A stretch of DNA of 64,000 nucleotides from Whalleya microplaca (taxonomy: Eukaryota > Ascomycota > Sordariomycetes > Xylariales > Xylariaceae). The stretch lies in NCBI GenBank assembly GCA_022497155.1, contig MU385751.1, positions 372,001 through 436,000 of the forward strand, written 5' to 3'. Position 1 is the stretch's first letter. The number at the start of each line of letters is the position of its first letter. Shown here in pieces: positions 22,585-34,636 of the stretch. The position numbers and the translations under genes were made by a program. The notes beneath the pieces were generated by a model, which searched no databases, was not told the DNA's origin, and saw only the letters and a list, made by a program, of their open reading frames with translations.

Positions 22585-25500
22585 TTTGTCTGGTGGTTTC
22601 GGGATGGGAGATTAGTTCTAGGTTGATAGACTTGACGGAAGGTGATGGTGGACGTTAGAGGACGTTCGGGTTTGGGTTCAGAATTGAACTCTTGAACAAT
22701 TTCGGGGGAGGATCAGGGTGGCTACGTGCCCTAGAGAGATTGAGAGAGCTGGGGATTTGGGTCGACTTGTGACACAAGAACGTGCTTGAGATTGATGTGG
22801 ATTGAGAGGTGTGAGAAGGGGAGAGAAGAGAGATGTTTGAGGTCGCGCCAGAATTTTTTAAAGGCTTGTTTCTTGTGTGGGTCATCCAGAGGAAGGTAGC
22901 GCCACGAGTGGGGTGGGGGAATATATAGGTCTGATCTTGGGTAGGGACAATGGGCCAATTAGAGTTAAGCAAACAACAGGTACGTACCTCGTGCCTGCTG
23001 CGAAATCCAGGTAGGTACCCAGGTAGGTGGTTAGGTGCACAGTAGGCGAGCAGGAGCTAAACAAAGCGCAGGGACAAAGCAGTTGCGTCCTGATGATTTA
23101 CTGCAAGTGGATGCAGGGGCTTGTAGCTTATTGGGTAGAGCTGGATCCAGGTAGGTTAGGTAGGTGTCTCTCAGGCAAGTTGTAGAGAGGTAGAAGTCGC
23201 AGGTAACAGGTGGGAGGTGGGAAGTGGAAGGCAGGTAGAAAGGTACAAAGAAAAAAAGCAGAAATCTCGAGCAAAATGTACACACCTGCTGAAATGCGAG
23301 TGCCTTAAGAAATTGAGATGACGTTAGGTTGTTTCCTCTTTACAATAAAGAAAGGCAGGCAGGTGCAGGAGGTTGGCTAGAAGAGTGTGCAGTTGCTTTG
23401 TTGCAGATGACCGAGCTTGGGTAGGTAGACTAATCATTCAATAGGCTTTCGGAAACGGTATTGTTTCGAAATATTGGATACCTACACTGATCCATTCACT
23501 CATTCTTCCTTATTATTCATTCTTCTGCCTAGTATTCACCCAAATGCTAGGAAATACCACGGCTAATCCTAAAGTCAGAACCTTCGCAAACGTACTGCAT
23601 TGTTGCGTATAATATTGATTTGCATTGTACAATACAATATTGGAGGTCATATAGTATTATCCGTACCTACATTATCTACGATAGATATATAATTCGACGT
23701 GCAGATGTCGTGTCCGTTTGCAAGCCTCATCATCCCATAATCATCATATTGTTTGAAGTAAAAAGCTGGTGACATCATTCTCTTAAGATCATTCAGATCA
23801 TCCTTTTCTCACATATACTAAAGCGCCCAGTTGCAATCAGACACAAGAGGTGTTGCTACATACATACATAGTATGTATGCTACCCCCTAGCTAACTTCAA
23901 TGTGGCTAGCTTGATAAGTAGTGGATGACGTGTGTGTGGCTGGTCAAATAGCTTAATTGCTATAGATGTTCTAGGACAAACAGTTCCCTACCGTGTAAGT
24001 ATTGATATTCAATACGGACGAAAAATGGCCTTGGGTTTATAGTATTAAGCTATTGTTTAAAATAGTCTGAGTATAGGTATATGCAGTGAGATAGCAGCAG
24101 CAAATACTAATACCCAGCCATATTGCGCAAGGGGGCGGTGGATAGACACGGGGAACGGGAGAGAGCAGCATAGTGGTACGAGAGCGGCAGGACGCTTTGA
24201 TTGTTAAGATTGAATTTCGGAAAACTAGTGCGGGCGCATTGAAAACAATAAATTGCGCCATCTTGCCATGGCGAAGCTTGTCTCCTTTGTCAGCTGAAAA
24301 TCGCATTCAGAGAATTCTCAATTGTGGATGATCAGCCGCTTTGTGGATTGTAGGGGTTGTACAGATCACAGACTGTATGCATCATTCGCCAAGAGTGGTC
24401 GGATTCTCATAGTCACTCGGTCTGACTGACACTAGAAGTCGAGTCCAACTGGATGAGTGGTGAACAGCTAGTTGAAGTAGTGACAGGTAAGGGTGAGAGG
24501 ACCTACCTATCAGCCTATCTATTCTATGGTTGCGTTGCATTCTGGAAGCTTGAAAGAAGTTTCGGGGATTTCAAGCCCTGTTCATTCAGCCATTCAGATC
24601 GTGATAGACAGGGGCATCACTAAGTTGACACCATCCTGATTACTACTAACCGTCAATAGCACAGGATGTATAGCACAGCTTTCAAAGAATTTCAAAGAAT
24701 TTCAATTTCAATTTCCTCCCCCTTTTCGTCTTACCCCTTTCCTGCTAAAAAAAGATATACTACATACATATCCTCCAATTATCGGCATTATTGATACAGA
24801 GTATTTACAAACACATGAAATATAGGTATACAGATTATTATATATTTATTTTCTTCTTCATGTGTATTGTCATCATTTAAGCTTACCTTTGCCATGACTC
24901 ATTCCCCGGCTTGTGGATTAAGTGCTCCATTAACTATGGCAGACTGCCGATGGCTGTGGTGACTTCAGGCCTAAAGATTCCTTATTAGTTTGGTGGCTCC
25001 TTAGTTCGACTTATCCATGCATGTAGCCAAAATAGCACGCAGCCCTACCAAACAGCTATAATAGGCAGAGAAAAGTATACATACCTATCCCTACTAGGAT
25101 GTGCTTTTCTAAGGTGAGTAGAGTTCATATAAGGTTATGCTGCAGCTTGAGGGGCGCATCATAGGTAGGTATAATTGTATGTGTGCATGTATCACATGTA
25201 TGCCTATCAGGCTGCTGATTGTTCTCATGGATGGGTCCCATCAAGAGCCTCAATCATCACATGCATGCACACAACAAACCTAGACCATTCATATACAGGC
25301 AAGCAGGTGCCCAATCTGCCTACATGTAGACATGAGGTAGATACAAGGTGTAAGCAGCTTATCTTGTCAACCAATATAATCTACATGTCGGTCTCTTCTG
25401 CATACATTGGGCCTGACAGCTTCGGAGCTTACCTTAGGTACTGTGTAGGTTAGGTACCAACTGAGAGGGTAGATGAGCTGACCTATGGCCCATTTTAGGT

Positions 25501-26672
25501 AGCCACAAAAACTGATCAGTGTAGGAGGTCGGCCGACCTGTGAATGACCTCCGATACCTCTGAACTTGTCAAAAATTGAATTCACTAGTCAAGTCATCTC
25601 AGGTTTATCGATAACGCCGAAGTAGAAAAGACAAAGCTTTGCTAGCAATTGCCGCTAGTTCAGAGGTATATTACACTTGCGGTCGCAATTCAGATCTATT
25701 TCAAAAACTATCCAAATATATTTCGCCGTATACGTATTTAAGTCAAATCGCCGTCTAATAACCCATTCCAATTGAAATAAAAATTCAGAAAAATTAATAC
25801 ATTATCTTATCGCAATTACTTTATAGGTACTAAAATCTGGGTGCAGGACTTTGAAGTAAGGGATCAAGATGTTGTGATTGGAGGCGAATTAGAAGTTGTA
25901 TTGAAGGTGGAGTGTGTACTCCAGCTAGCTGAGAAAATTACGCATTTGACCATAAGGTCACGTGCCCAGCCCACAACTTATACAATTATTAGTACCTTAA
26001 AAGTGAACTTTCCATAGGTAAGGTGAACCTCACCCACGGACGTTTTCAGTGGCTCCTAAACTGGGCCATAGGTCAGCTCATTTACCCTCTCGTACCAACT
26101 GATTCCACTCTATAGTTACGGAAGGTACGTACCTGTGTGGTGTGCACGGACCACCTGCTGCTACGTACTCCCGTATGTCAATCGGCAACGGTACGGCAGA
26201 ATGGTTACCGCCCGGCGGGGCACCCGGCTTAAGTTTTTTTAAGCAATTCCCATAGTCCGAAATAGCTTTCCTCCCCATCTATCTGTAAATATACAATTGG
26301 TACCCATACTAGAGTCCTGCCTCTAGCTATAGTAGTCCATCCGTGAGTTCTATCAAGCGATCTAAGCTTAGGCGTTTGCCCTATTCCGCCAGTAGAAGCT
26401 ACGCCCTACGCAAAATCTGTAGCGCCACATCCACCCCGCATCTGCCCGCAGCCTTGGGAATTGGAGCAGTTGCGGCTTTTCTAGTGGACACGGACAGGAA
26501 CCTACTCCGATGTTTGTACCTACATCCTACCTATTTTTCAGAATGACATAACAACTCGATCGACGGCGCTTTTTTCTTTCTCTTTTCGCATATCTGTGAT
26601 TCAACTCTAGGCGGCCACGTGCCTTGTCTACCCTGGCCCTTCTCTACCTATCCTGTACCTTAATTTCTAATC
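22585..26672. other. 4-kb gene-free stretch
   Basis: This is the region between two divergent genes, so both promoters lie at its ends. It is rich in TAGG/TACC words (especially 22976-23230 and 25440-25500), has small palindromes such as the one at about 23853-23878, and several AT-rich parts. I found no coding exon or RNA gene I can support. Confidence 0.55.
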
Positions 26673-29139
26673 ATGGCCACGGAGCAAGACAATCCTGTAA
26701 ATACTGAGGATGTACGGCTGGAGAATAGACGTCTGCTCGTTCTTTATGGTTCCGAGACCGGGAACAGTCAAGACTTGGCTGGTGAGCTTGAGCGCCTTGC
26801 AGAAAGGCTGCACTTTAAAACATGGGTCTATGAGATGAACGATGTTGAACTTGTAAGTCTACCTACAATATCACATATTCATTTTCTTCCCCTGTATCAT
26901 CCTACTGGATGGACCCTGCCTATCTTGAAATATTGTCTTTAGATACCCTGTTTCCTAATAGTTGTTTGCATTGGCTTACATGGCTCGCATGGCTCTGTCT
27001 ATTGTTTGTTGGTTTCGCAGAGCATCAACTCCATGCAGGCGGATACATGCAAGTTTCCCCCTAGGATGAGCAAGCCAATAACATAATGTGCCTTGTTTAG
27101 AATACTCTATTGCAATATCCTTTGGTTATATTCGTTATTTCCACCACTGGTCAAGGCGATGTGCCTAAAAATGCCGTCAAGTTTTGGAAGAGCCTCCTGC
27201 GCAAACGACTGCCTCCAAGTTGTCTAAGGCCTGTCAGGTTCACCACCTTCGGTCTGGGCGATAGCTCATATTTAAAGTATGTAGTTTCCTATTTTCGACT
27301 TCATTATTGTCACCTGTGACTGCAAACTCTGGAGACTCATCTCTTTCCCTGGCCATACAGGTATAACTGGGCAGTCAGGAAACTTCACAAGCGTCTTGAA
27401 CAGCTAGGTGCGATCGAATTTTATCCAAGGGGAGAGGCAGACGAATGCCATGATGACGGGTAGGTACTGAATCAGATGTCTTTCGACTTCATATCTCAGA
27501 ATAGCCCTAAACTCATTTGCTCGCTAGCATTGATGGTGCTTTTTTGCCTTGGTCGTTAAGCCTTCGCACACATATTTTAACACAATATCCTTTACCGGAG
27601 GGCTTGTCACCTATACCGCCGGATATACAACTTCCTCCCAAGTTTACGATTGAGTTAATTCCAAGTATGGATTCCGATCAGAAGCAGATACTTTCGAAGC
27701 GGCGTATGCGGGCGCAGAGGCTGACGACCCATGACTTCTGTTATCCTGTCCGCCCACCAGAGGCCTCAGACAAGATGTTCAAGGGGGGTAGAGCAGACAT
27801 TTTGGATCGAGCAAATGTATTAAGAGATGACCCTCTGAAATACTCCCTCGAAGACACGGCCAATAATCAGGAGGCACCACCTCCTCCGGACCTTCTTCCG
27901 ATACCTGAAGGATGGGCTGCCACCGTCCTCGAGAACCGTCGCGTTACCCCTGCTAGTCACTGGCAAGACGTTCGCCAAGTCACATTCGAGGTCTCTAAAA
28001 GGGAGGCTTCCACAAAGGATGGGAGCGAAGCTGCGACTATGATTGAGGATACTTTTTCCTACGCACCTGGGGATGTGGTCGTCTTATACCCCAAGAACTT
28101 CCCTAGGGATGTTCAGACCTTGATCGACCTCATGGATTGGCAAGACGTGGCCGATCAACCATTCAAACACCATCCAAAACAACCATACGCTCTATCTTCA
28201 CACCCGAAAAACTGCCATCCGCTCCCTTGTACCACATTGCGGGAGTTATTACTTCACAATTACGACATAAATTCGATCCCCAAGCGCTCGATTTTCACCG
28301 AACTCTCTTTTTATACTGATGATCCCATGCACCAAGACCGTCTTCGAGAATTTGCAAATCCCGTTCTATCAGATGAGTTTTATGATTACACATCTCGCCC
28401 GCGGCGTTCTATTCTAGAGGTTTTACAAGACTTTCCAACTGTTAAGATTCCCTACCAGCATGTCCCGTCTGTCTTTCCAGTCATACGAGGTCGAGAGTAC
28501 AGCATCGCAAGTGGGAGTCCACATCCTACTCCTAAAGATGCACTATATGGAGTCCTCCCACGAGTGGAACTTCTAGTGGCGTTGGTGAAGTACAGGACTA
28601 TTCTGCGGAAGACCCGCCAGGGACTCTGCTCTCGTTACTTAGCTTCACTGAAACCCGGAACTGATATCGTTATATCTCATAGACGATCTACAGGCCTAGA
28701 CCCGAGTACTTACAGTAAACCGATCATAGCTATTGCCCCTGGCACGGGGATAGCGCCTATTCGTTCCCTCTTATGGGATCGGTCTTCGGATCCAAAGCAT
28801 GGAGACGCTGTCCTCTTTTTTGGAGGCCGGAATCGTGATGCTGACTTCTATTTTCACCCCGAGTGGGAGCATTTAGGCGTCAAAGTCTTCACTGCATTTT
28901 CCAGGGATCAGAAAGAAAAGATTTACGTCCAAGATCGCATCCGTGAACAGGCTCAGCTTGTCTGCGATCTAATCACAAGGGGCGCGATGATCTGCATATG
29001 TGGGAGCACGGGGAAGATGCCTACGGCAGTGCGGGCCGCTCTCGTTGATGCTATTATCATGGGGAAGCTAGCTCCTGATCGCAAAGTTGCCGAGCAGTTG
29101 TTGGTGGAAAACGACCGCATGTGGGAGGAGGTTTGGTGA
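26673..29139 (+). CDS. tah18: NADPH-dependent diflavin oxidoreductase Tah18
   Basis: The diflavin reductase that passes electrons from NADPH through FAD and FMN to Dre2 in cytosolic iron-sulfur cluster assembly. Exons are 26673-26852, 27101-27276, 27361-27459 and 27528-29139, giving 688 residues, longer than yeast Tah18 (623). The flavodoxin domain has LYGSETGNSQDLA, VISTTGQGD and FGLGDSSY. The ferredoxin-reductase part has the FAD motif REYSIASG, GTGIAPIRSLLW and the NADPH motif FFGGRNRDADFYF, then CGSTGKMP and a terminal Trp. The family pattern is complete. Intron 1 (248 nt) is long but gives a clean phase-0 junction, EL to NTLLQY. Codon use is visibly more AT-rich than that of the genes at 52-62 kb. 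Confidence 0.94.
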
Positions 29140-29779
29140 ATGGGTTGGCCACCACTATCTAGCGGTTTTACTAGCCAGAAGACTCTAATGGTCTCTGATT
29201 ACGGTTCATCGTGTCCTCGTCAAGAGATTATATAACCATTTGCGGCTACGATGCTGTGCAGGCTTAGATATAGGCATGGCCATTTTCAATACAACCACAT
29301 AATAAATAGAGTAGAAATCGCTTGACTCTTTACATGGCAAGGCAGAAATCCCAGAGACAGTAGATATATAGTCTATTCACTATATCTCTTGTGACAATGA
29401 ACCCACAGATCCTGGATGCGATATATATTCAGATTAACTAGGAGCACAGCTTTACTAATAACACCCATGAGCATCATTAAACTATTTATGAAGGTGCCTA
29501 GACGAGCATGCAACAACATATGAGAGGATCGCATCCCAATTTGCTCTCTCGCTCAGGATTTTGCCTACTATACAGAGGGAAGAGAGAGAAACATGGATTT
29601 GAACCTTTGTTTTAGGCATGAATCTCGATCTGTTTGATTACCGGGTAGGGCGTCGGGACCTAGTGTTATTAGCAGACATATCGCTTTGCACTGGGCACCT
29701 GTGGAATGGGCTTTATCTGAAAGCCCCGAGGTATACGTTGCTGTAGATACATACATATTTATGTGATATATTAGACTTT

Positions 29780-29798
29780 GGGGGGGGGGGGGGGGGGG
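29780..29798. repeat. Poly-G run of 19
   Basis: Nineteen consecutive G bases downstream of Tah18. Such runs can form G-quadruplexes and are also prone to sequencing length errors. Confidence 0.85.
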
Positions 29799-30734
29799 AT
29801 ATCAGCAAGGAGGACATGACCCATCCCTAGCAGCCCCTATTAATCATATTACATAGGAACTAATAAACACCCGAACACTACAACCAGCTCGCCTACTAGC
29901 TTAGAGCCAGTGCTCACATAAATGATGTATGTACAACCCGACAAGCTGCGTCGAGCAGAGAGTTTGTTGATGATTTATGCATGATCTCTATCCGGCGTGA
30001 GTACGGCCAATGCGGTTCTCCTGGATAAGCCATAAAATGTGAAGGGGAAAACATGGAGGGGAAATATATATTAAAAGAAGAGTCAGCTAGTGTCAAAATC
30101 AACACTGCTGGGAAGCTATAATTTAAAATAGACAGTTCGGTATATATGTTGAATATTCCTATATCACTGGAAACTGAATGAAACCCGGTTGCCCCTTAAA
30201 TCTGGGATATTATGCAGAGCATCACGTTCAATCTCTGAGTGTCTCAACTGTCATTTACGAGGCCGGTTAAGCAGTCGCTAGCTCGGCTTTCCACAATACT
30301 AAGCAGCATACAAGTAGGATCATTCTCGGAATGCTAGGTTGTATATAGCTGTCTGTGGTGAGATTGATTAATGTCTCTTCTACATATTTGGCAAAACATG
30401 AGCTTCATATCTTCAGCAGCATTGGTAAAGGTATAATTTGATGTTCACAGCCTCTCCAGACAGGTCATATAAGCAGATCCTCTCCAGTTAAATGTCATCT
30501 GTAGAACAAGAAGACTCGGTGATTCTGTCCTTCAAAGGTCCGGCTAGAGGCCGACGAAACCGGGTTGAGGCCACGGCAACTATTGCCAAAGAGACGGAGA
30601 CAGGTTGTGATGTTCACATGTTAAATGATGGTTCCGTTCGGGGCCGAGTCTACACTACAACATCAACCCCTGATCTGGCAGTCTATCTGTCTGGGCGCTC
30701 CGCTCACTTGCTGTAGCTGGCCGGGGCGGACTAG

Positions 30735-30754
30735 GATCCTCGGGCCCGAGGATC
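30735..30754. repeat. Perfect 20-bp palindrome
   Basis: GATCCTCGGGCCCGAGGATC reads the same on both strands, with no spacer. It stands in a gene-poor region; no function is evident. Confidence 0.85.
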
Positions 30755-31485
30755 GATAGCAACTTTATCCCCTCAAAGCGCCGGTCCTTGGCGAGAGTGA
30801 CATCGGAGAGCGTGCGTGCTTGATCCTCCAGCGATCATTGGTTTCAGAGATCGAGGGGTAAGTTGGCAATGGATAGCGTTCCTGCAGTAACTATGTCTTC
30901 CTAGATTTCGCAGTAGTCAGAACCACGTGGTAACGCATGCATTTCCCACCATTGCGACGATCACTAAGGCGCCATTTACTCCTACGCCTGACCCATGCGA
31001 TAACGTCGTCTCGCAAGCATTCAAGTTTAGAGAGAGTTTTATTCATCTCTGCCTCTCATGTAAGTCGTGCCGTCTTCACCTAGAGAACATGGGCCAGGTG
31101 CAAACTCTCTGCAAGCCCCACGACGATCTGTCCCACTCCATCATAGCCCTACCTATGATCCTGTATCCCTGAAGGAACGCAAATGCCTACTGACGTACTG
31201 CAAGGCTGGTGAAATCCTATGGAGCCATCCTACGGCACAGCAAGAGACCCTGAATCCCACGTTTGAGACTTAAATACGTCATGGACAGCGTACACATCGT
31301 CCCTCGTCACGTATGTGGATGCAATGCGAGTGGCTCAATTGATTTCTGTTCAATGGAGTGGGAGCGTGTTCAGGAATCTTGATATGACATTTAATATAGT
31401 AGTTCTAGAGTAGAAGCTTATATCTTTCCCTTTTTCAAAGAAGATAAAGAGCCGTGTTACTGGTCTGAAGCCTCTTCTCGACTGC

Positions 31486-31668
31486 TCACCTTGGTACAGC
31501 AGGATCCGTCCCATGATAGGGTTCGCACTTCAGAGTATCCGGGTTGCCGGCATAAGGATTCCTTCTAGCCTTGCTGATGAGCTCTGCCTCAAACAATGAC
31601 ATCAGGCTGGGCAACCATAAGCTCTTTTCCAGGAACACCATCGCTGCACGGTTATTGATCATTGTCAC
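31486..31668 (-). pseudogene. Possible exon or gene relic
   Basis: This minus-strand frame of 60 residues (starting MTMINNRAAMVFLEK) has protein-like composition and is followed near its end by a donor-like CCAAGGTGAGC. I found no continuing exon on either side and recognise no family. It may be a decayed gene fragment or chance. Confidence 0.2.
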
Positions 31669-32536
31669 TGACAGTCGCTCAATGAGATACCCATGGACTA
31701 CGGATACTCATCTTACGAACGACAGGCTGACGAAGCTAGAATAGAATACAGTGATTTGCCATGCAAGCTATCACTCAACAGCAGTCGTAGCTGTACATGC
31801 GTATGCGCGATACTTTGAAAGGTGACTAGGTATGCAGGGGACGACACATGGCATGTAGAAGCCACATGGTATTAGACCAGAACTTACGAAAATGGTCTAG
31901 CTGGGTTCATTAGTGAGATAGAATTCGCACGTTATACGTGTACGAAATAAGCCACGCCAGACCCCAGCGCTGCATCGGTAGGATTATAAGGGTATATCCA
32001 AGCGTTTATGTGCCAGGATATCTCTCCTATCCGCAGCTAGTTATTACGGGGTGCATCCAATGGCACCACGATTTCTCGCCATGGCCGTTTGTCAGCTCGA
32101 ACACGTGCTACGTAGTAATCTCACTAGATATCGATCATTCTAGCATACTTCTCTTGCATGTCGTCAAGCTGTCAAATCGTAATATACATACTACTATAAG
32201 GCATGGAGCCCTTGAACCATCGTCCCAAACGCGAGATTGCTAGGCCCTAGCCAGGAACGATTGACAGGAGATTTGACGAAGAAGGAAGCCTCTAGGCTGA
32301 TCGACAGAATTTTTCTTCATTGAATTCCAAGTTGTACTTTCGCGCCCCGTATCGCATGCTCGAAGTATCTCCCATAGCTATGTGACATGTAATCATACAT
32401 AATTTTCGTCGAGTAGCCTCTCCAGTAGCCTACTACGTTGACGCGTCCATAACGCGTGTATCCTGGGTATCGTGACATCGTTTCTTCCCCGTATCCTACC
32501 TGCCCTATTAGAACAGTCCCGGACAGACTAGATGTG

Positions 32537-34636
32537 TCAAAACCAGAAGAGCCCTTGTCCTAGACACCCGGCGCCGATCGCTATGCATAACATCATGACA
32601 AATCCCTGGCCCCGGCCTACTCGCAAGGCTGGCCCGCTATTCTCTGCTGATTCTGTCGCCGCTGGAATCGTCAATGCAGCATTGTTGTTTGGCCTTATTG
32701 TCGTAGTCGATGCGTACGGCGCCCCGAGGGTCCAAGTGGACATCGCCACTCCGTCGGGTCCTATCGTTAGGGTTTCGCCGCCGACTACGGTAGTTACTGT
32801 CGTCGAAGCATAAAAGCCGAGCCGATATTCCGTACCCTCTATAAGCACCGCGGTCAAGCCCATCCGTGTAATTGTTGCTCCACCCACAATCTCGTATGTT
32901 GTCTCAGTGGGCGCTGCTGTTATTCCTGCCAAAGTCTCACCGTGGACAAGAACGCCGGACGGCCCAATCAGAATCGTGTCGCCATCAATGACGGTTGTGG
33001 TTGTGTCAGAATCAGGCCCGTATGTAACTGTTGTGCCTTCAATGACCACCTTATCTGGCCCAATAGCTGTGATCAACTCTCCTCCCACAACGGCTACCTC
33101 TGTTGGGCCCGGTCCTGGAAAGACAGGCAGAGTTTGGCTCGGAAAGATAATGCCTGCGGGTCCAAGGATAAGTGCCTGTCCTCTGACCACGGCTGATGTC
33201 GGCGTAGGTCCGATAGTGAATATGGTGCCATCTACAGTTACAGCTGATGGTCCATATACTACTCCCAAGCCCCCGATCGTAGTCGTTGCTGACGTGGGCA
33301 TGAATATGCCACCAATCTTTGAAGGTCGGTTGACAGTAGCACCAGCTCCTACTACTTCTGACGGATTGATCACGAATGTATTACCGCCTACTACGACAGT
33401 AGATGTCTTCTGCACCGCATTATCGGCGATTGTCTGGTCGTTAATGACCACTCCGCTAGGCTGCACCTCCACCGTCACCGGAGTAGTGACTAGACTGATG
33501 CTCGCAGCTGTAGTCGGAGGCAGCTTGGCGGGCTCGGGAGTAGCTGTTATCATGCCATATTCAGGAGTGGTAAAAGCGATATCTCCTACTGCAGTTCGGT
33601 GACTATATGGACTGGAGGTTGATCCACCATAGTCCGGTGGCATTTCACTCGTGAAAACTACAGCAGGGTTCTTGTCTGTTGTAACAAAAGTGACTATCTC
33701 CGTTGGCTCCGCAGTCGGATCAGTTGCAAATCCAGTCACACTACCATCCGTCGAAGTGTCCGTCGTAGTATGGACTAAGGAGCAGCTCTTTCCCGTGCCA
33801 TCGCACACGGAAATTGTGAGCCGGCCAGTGGGACTCGTTCTGGGAGTACAGTCTATTGGTGTACTTATAGGGGGGAACGGCGGTGTATAGTCGGATGGAT
33901 CTCCCGTCCACGTTGTCGTCGAAGTGTAGACAATGGAATAAGAAGTAACAGTGATTGGTCCGGTCCCCTCAGTTGGACATTCACTAGGTGCATTCGTACT
34001 CGAGGTCAGTGTTGGCGGGGTCAACGTCACAGTGGATACTGGCGGAGACGTTGAATTGGCGGTGGAGTTCCAACTCCATGGTTTTGAAGTTACATTCAAA
34101 TAAGCTGATGAGGTAGTTAAGGGGGGTGGATTAACATTGCTTGTATTGAGAGCGCCGGAGCCACTGACACCTGGTTGCACATGGGCCCCAGAGTTTCTAC
34201 TCGTGGATGTCTCTGAGTGACTAGCAGATGGTCTTACCAATGGTGGCCTAGAGATCGTAGTGATACTGCCCAGGTCCAACAAAGAGTGCCAAACGTCAGG
34301 GCCCGACGGCAGGGCACTGTCTCTCAAGGGACTTGCAGCAACATGAGATGTATCTTTTGCGAATGGGGTTGTCGGGTTCGAGTAAATATCTAGGAAACCG
34401 ACTGCCGTACGACTGGGACTAGTCATATGAAGCAAGCTGGACGCTATGGCGGTTGCGGAATTGTTATGTGGTGATATCATTCCATTAGAGCGACTGATAG
34501 TATAATCTATCATTGGATTAGCTCCGTGTGCACCTAGAACGGAAGATGCCATCAATGACTGACCCGCGTTGACCAGCTCCACGCCATTACTCGAGAACAC
34601 CACGACACATAGCAGTACATTTATGATAATGAGCAT
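32537..34636 (-). CDS. Thr/Ser-rich repeat protein, probably GPI-anchored cell-wall protein
   Basis: An intronless gene for 699 residues, family not recognised. A hydrophobic N-terminal segment (MLIIINVLLCVVVFSSNG) looks like a signal peptide. Residues about 50-390 are rich in Ser, Thr and Pro, expected to be O-glycosylated. Residues about 390-640 hold degenerate repeats of roughly 30-45 residues with the theme TVVxGxTLxIGPxGV then a second GPxxV strand: VVGGNTFVINPSEV (416-429), VVRGQALILGPAGI (483-496), VIDGDTILIGPSGV (549-562) and VVGGETLTIGPDGV (617-630). The C-terminus ends in an uncharged hydrophobic stretch (GFVMMLCIAIGAGCLGQGLF) after a small-residue region near ENSG, as for GPI attachment. 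These traits suggest a wall adhesin or structural mannoprotein; this is inference from composition. Confidence 0.8.
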   Translation of the reverse strand: MLIIINVLLCVVVFSSNGVELVNAGQSLMASSVLGAHGANPMIDYTISRSNGMISPHNNSATAIASSLLHMTSPSRTAVGFLDIYSNPTTPFAKDTSHVAASPLRDSALPSGPDVWHSLLDLGSITTISRPPLVRPSASHSETSTSRNSGAHVQPGVSGSGALNTSNVNPPPLTTSSAYLNVTSKPWSWNSTANSTSPPVSTVTLTPPTLTSSTNAPSECPTEGTGPITVTSYSIVYTSTTTWTGDPSDYTPPFPPISTPIDCTPRTSPTGRLTISVCDGTGKSCSLVHTTTDTSTDGSVTGFATDPTAEPTEIVTFVTTDKNPAVVFTSEMPPDYGGSTSSPYSHRTAVGDIAFTTPEYGMITATPEPAKLPPTTAASISLVTTPVTVEVQPSGVVINDQTIADNAVQKTSTVVVGGNTFVINPSEVVGAGATVNRPSKIGGIFMPTSATTTIGGLGVVYGPSAVTVDGTIFTIGPTPTSAVVRGQALILGPAGIIFPSQTLPVFPGPGPTEVAVVGGELITAIGPDKVVIEGTTVTYGPDSDTTTTVIDGDTILIGPSGVLVHGETLAGITAAPTETTYEIVGGATITRMGLTAVLIEGTEYRLGFYASTTVTTVVGGETLTIGPDGVAMSTWTLGAPYASTTTIRPNNNAALTIPAATESAENSGPALRVGRGQGFVMMLCIAIGAGCLGQGLFWF

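Larger units (their letters stand above)
29140..32536. other. 3.4-kb gene-poor stretch
   Basis: This follows Tah18 and precedes the 3' end of the wall-protein gene. It contains a 19-G run (29780-29798), a perfect 20-bp palindrome (30735-30754) and a short coding-like fragment on the minus strand (31486-31668). Other frames, such as 30492-30716, have no family resemblance. Confidence 0.5.

Noticed and set aside
23115..23140. TAGCTTATTGGGTAGAGC, resembling a tRNA A box
   Set aside because: No B box (GGTTCRANNCC) or cloverleaf arms follow within tRNA distance, so it is probably chance.
29593..29605. GGTTCAAATCC on the minus strand, resembling a tRNA B box
   Set aside because: The T stem has mismatches and no A box or acceptor stem is found at the right distance.
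30492..30716. 74-residue + strand frame starting MSSVEQEDSV
   Set aside because: It has an ATG and normal composition but no motif, neighbour or splice support.
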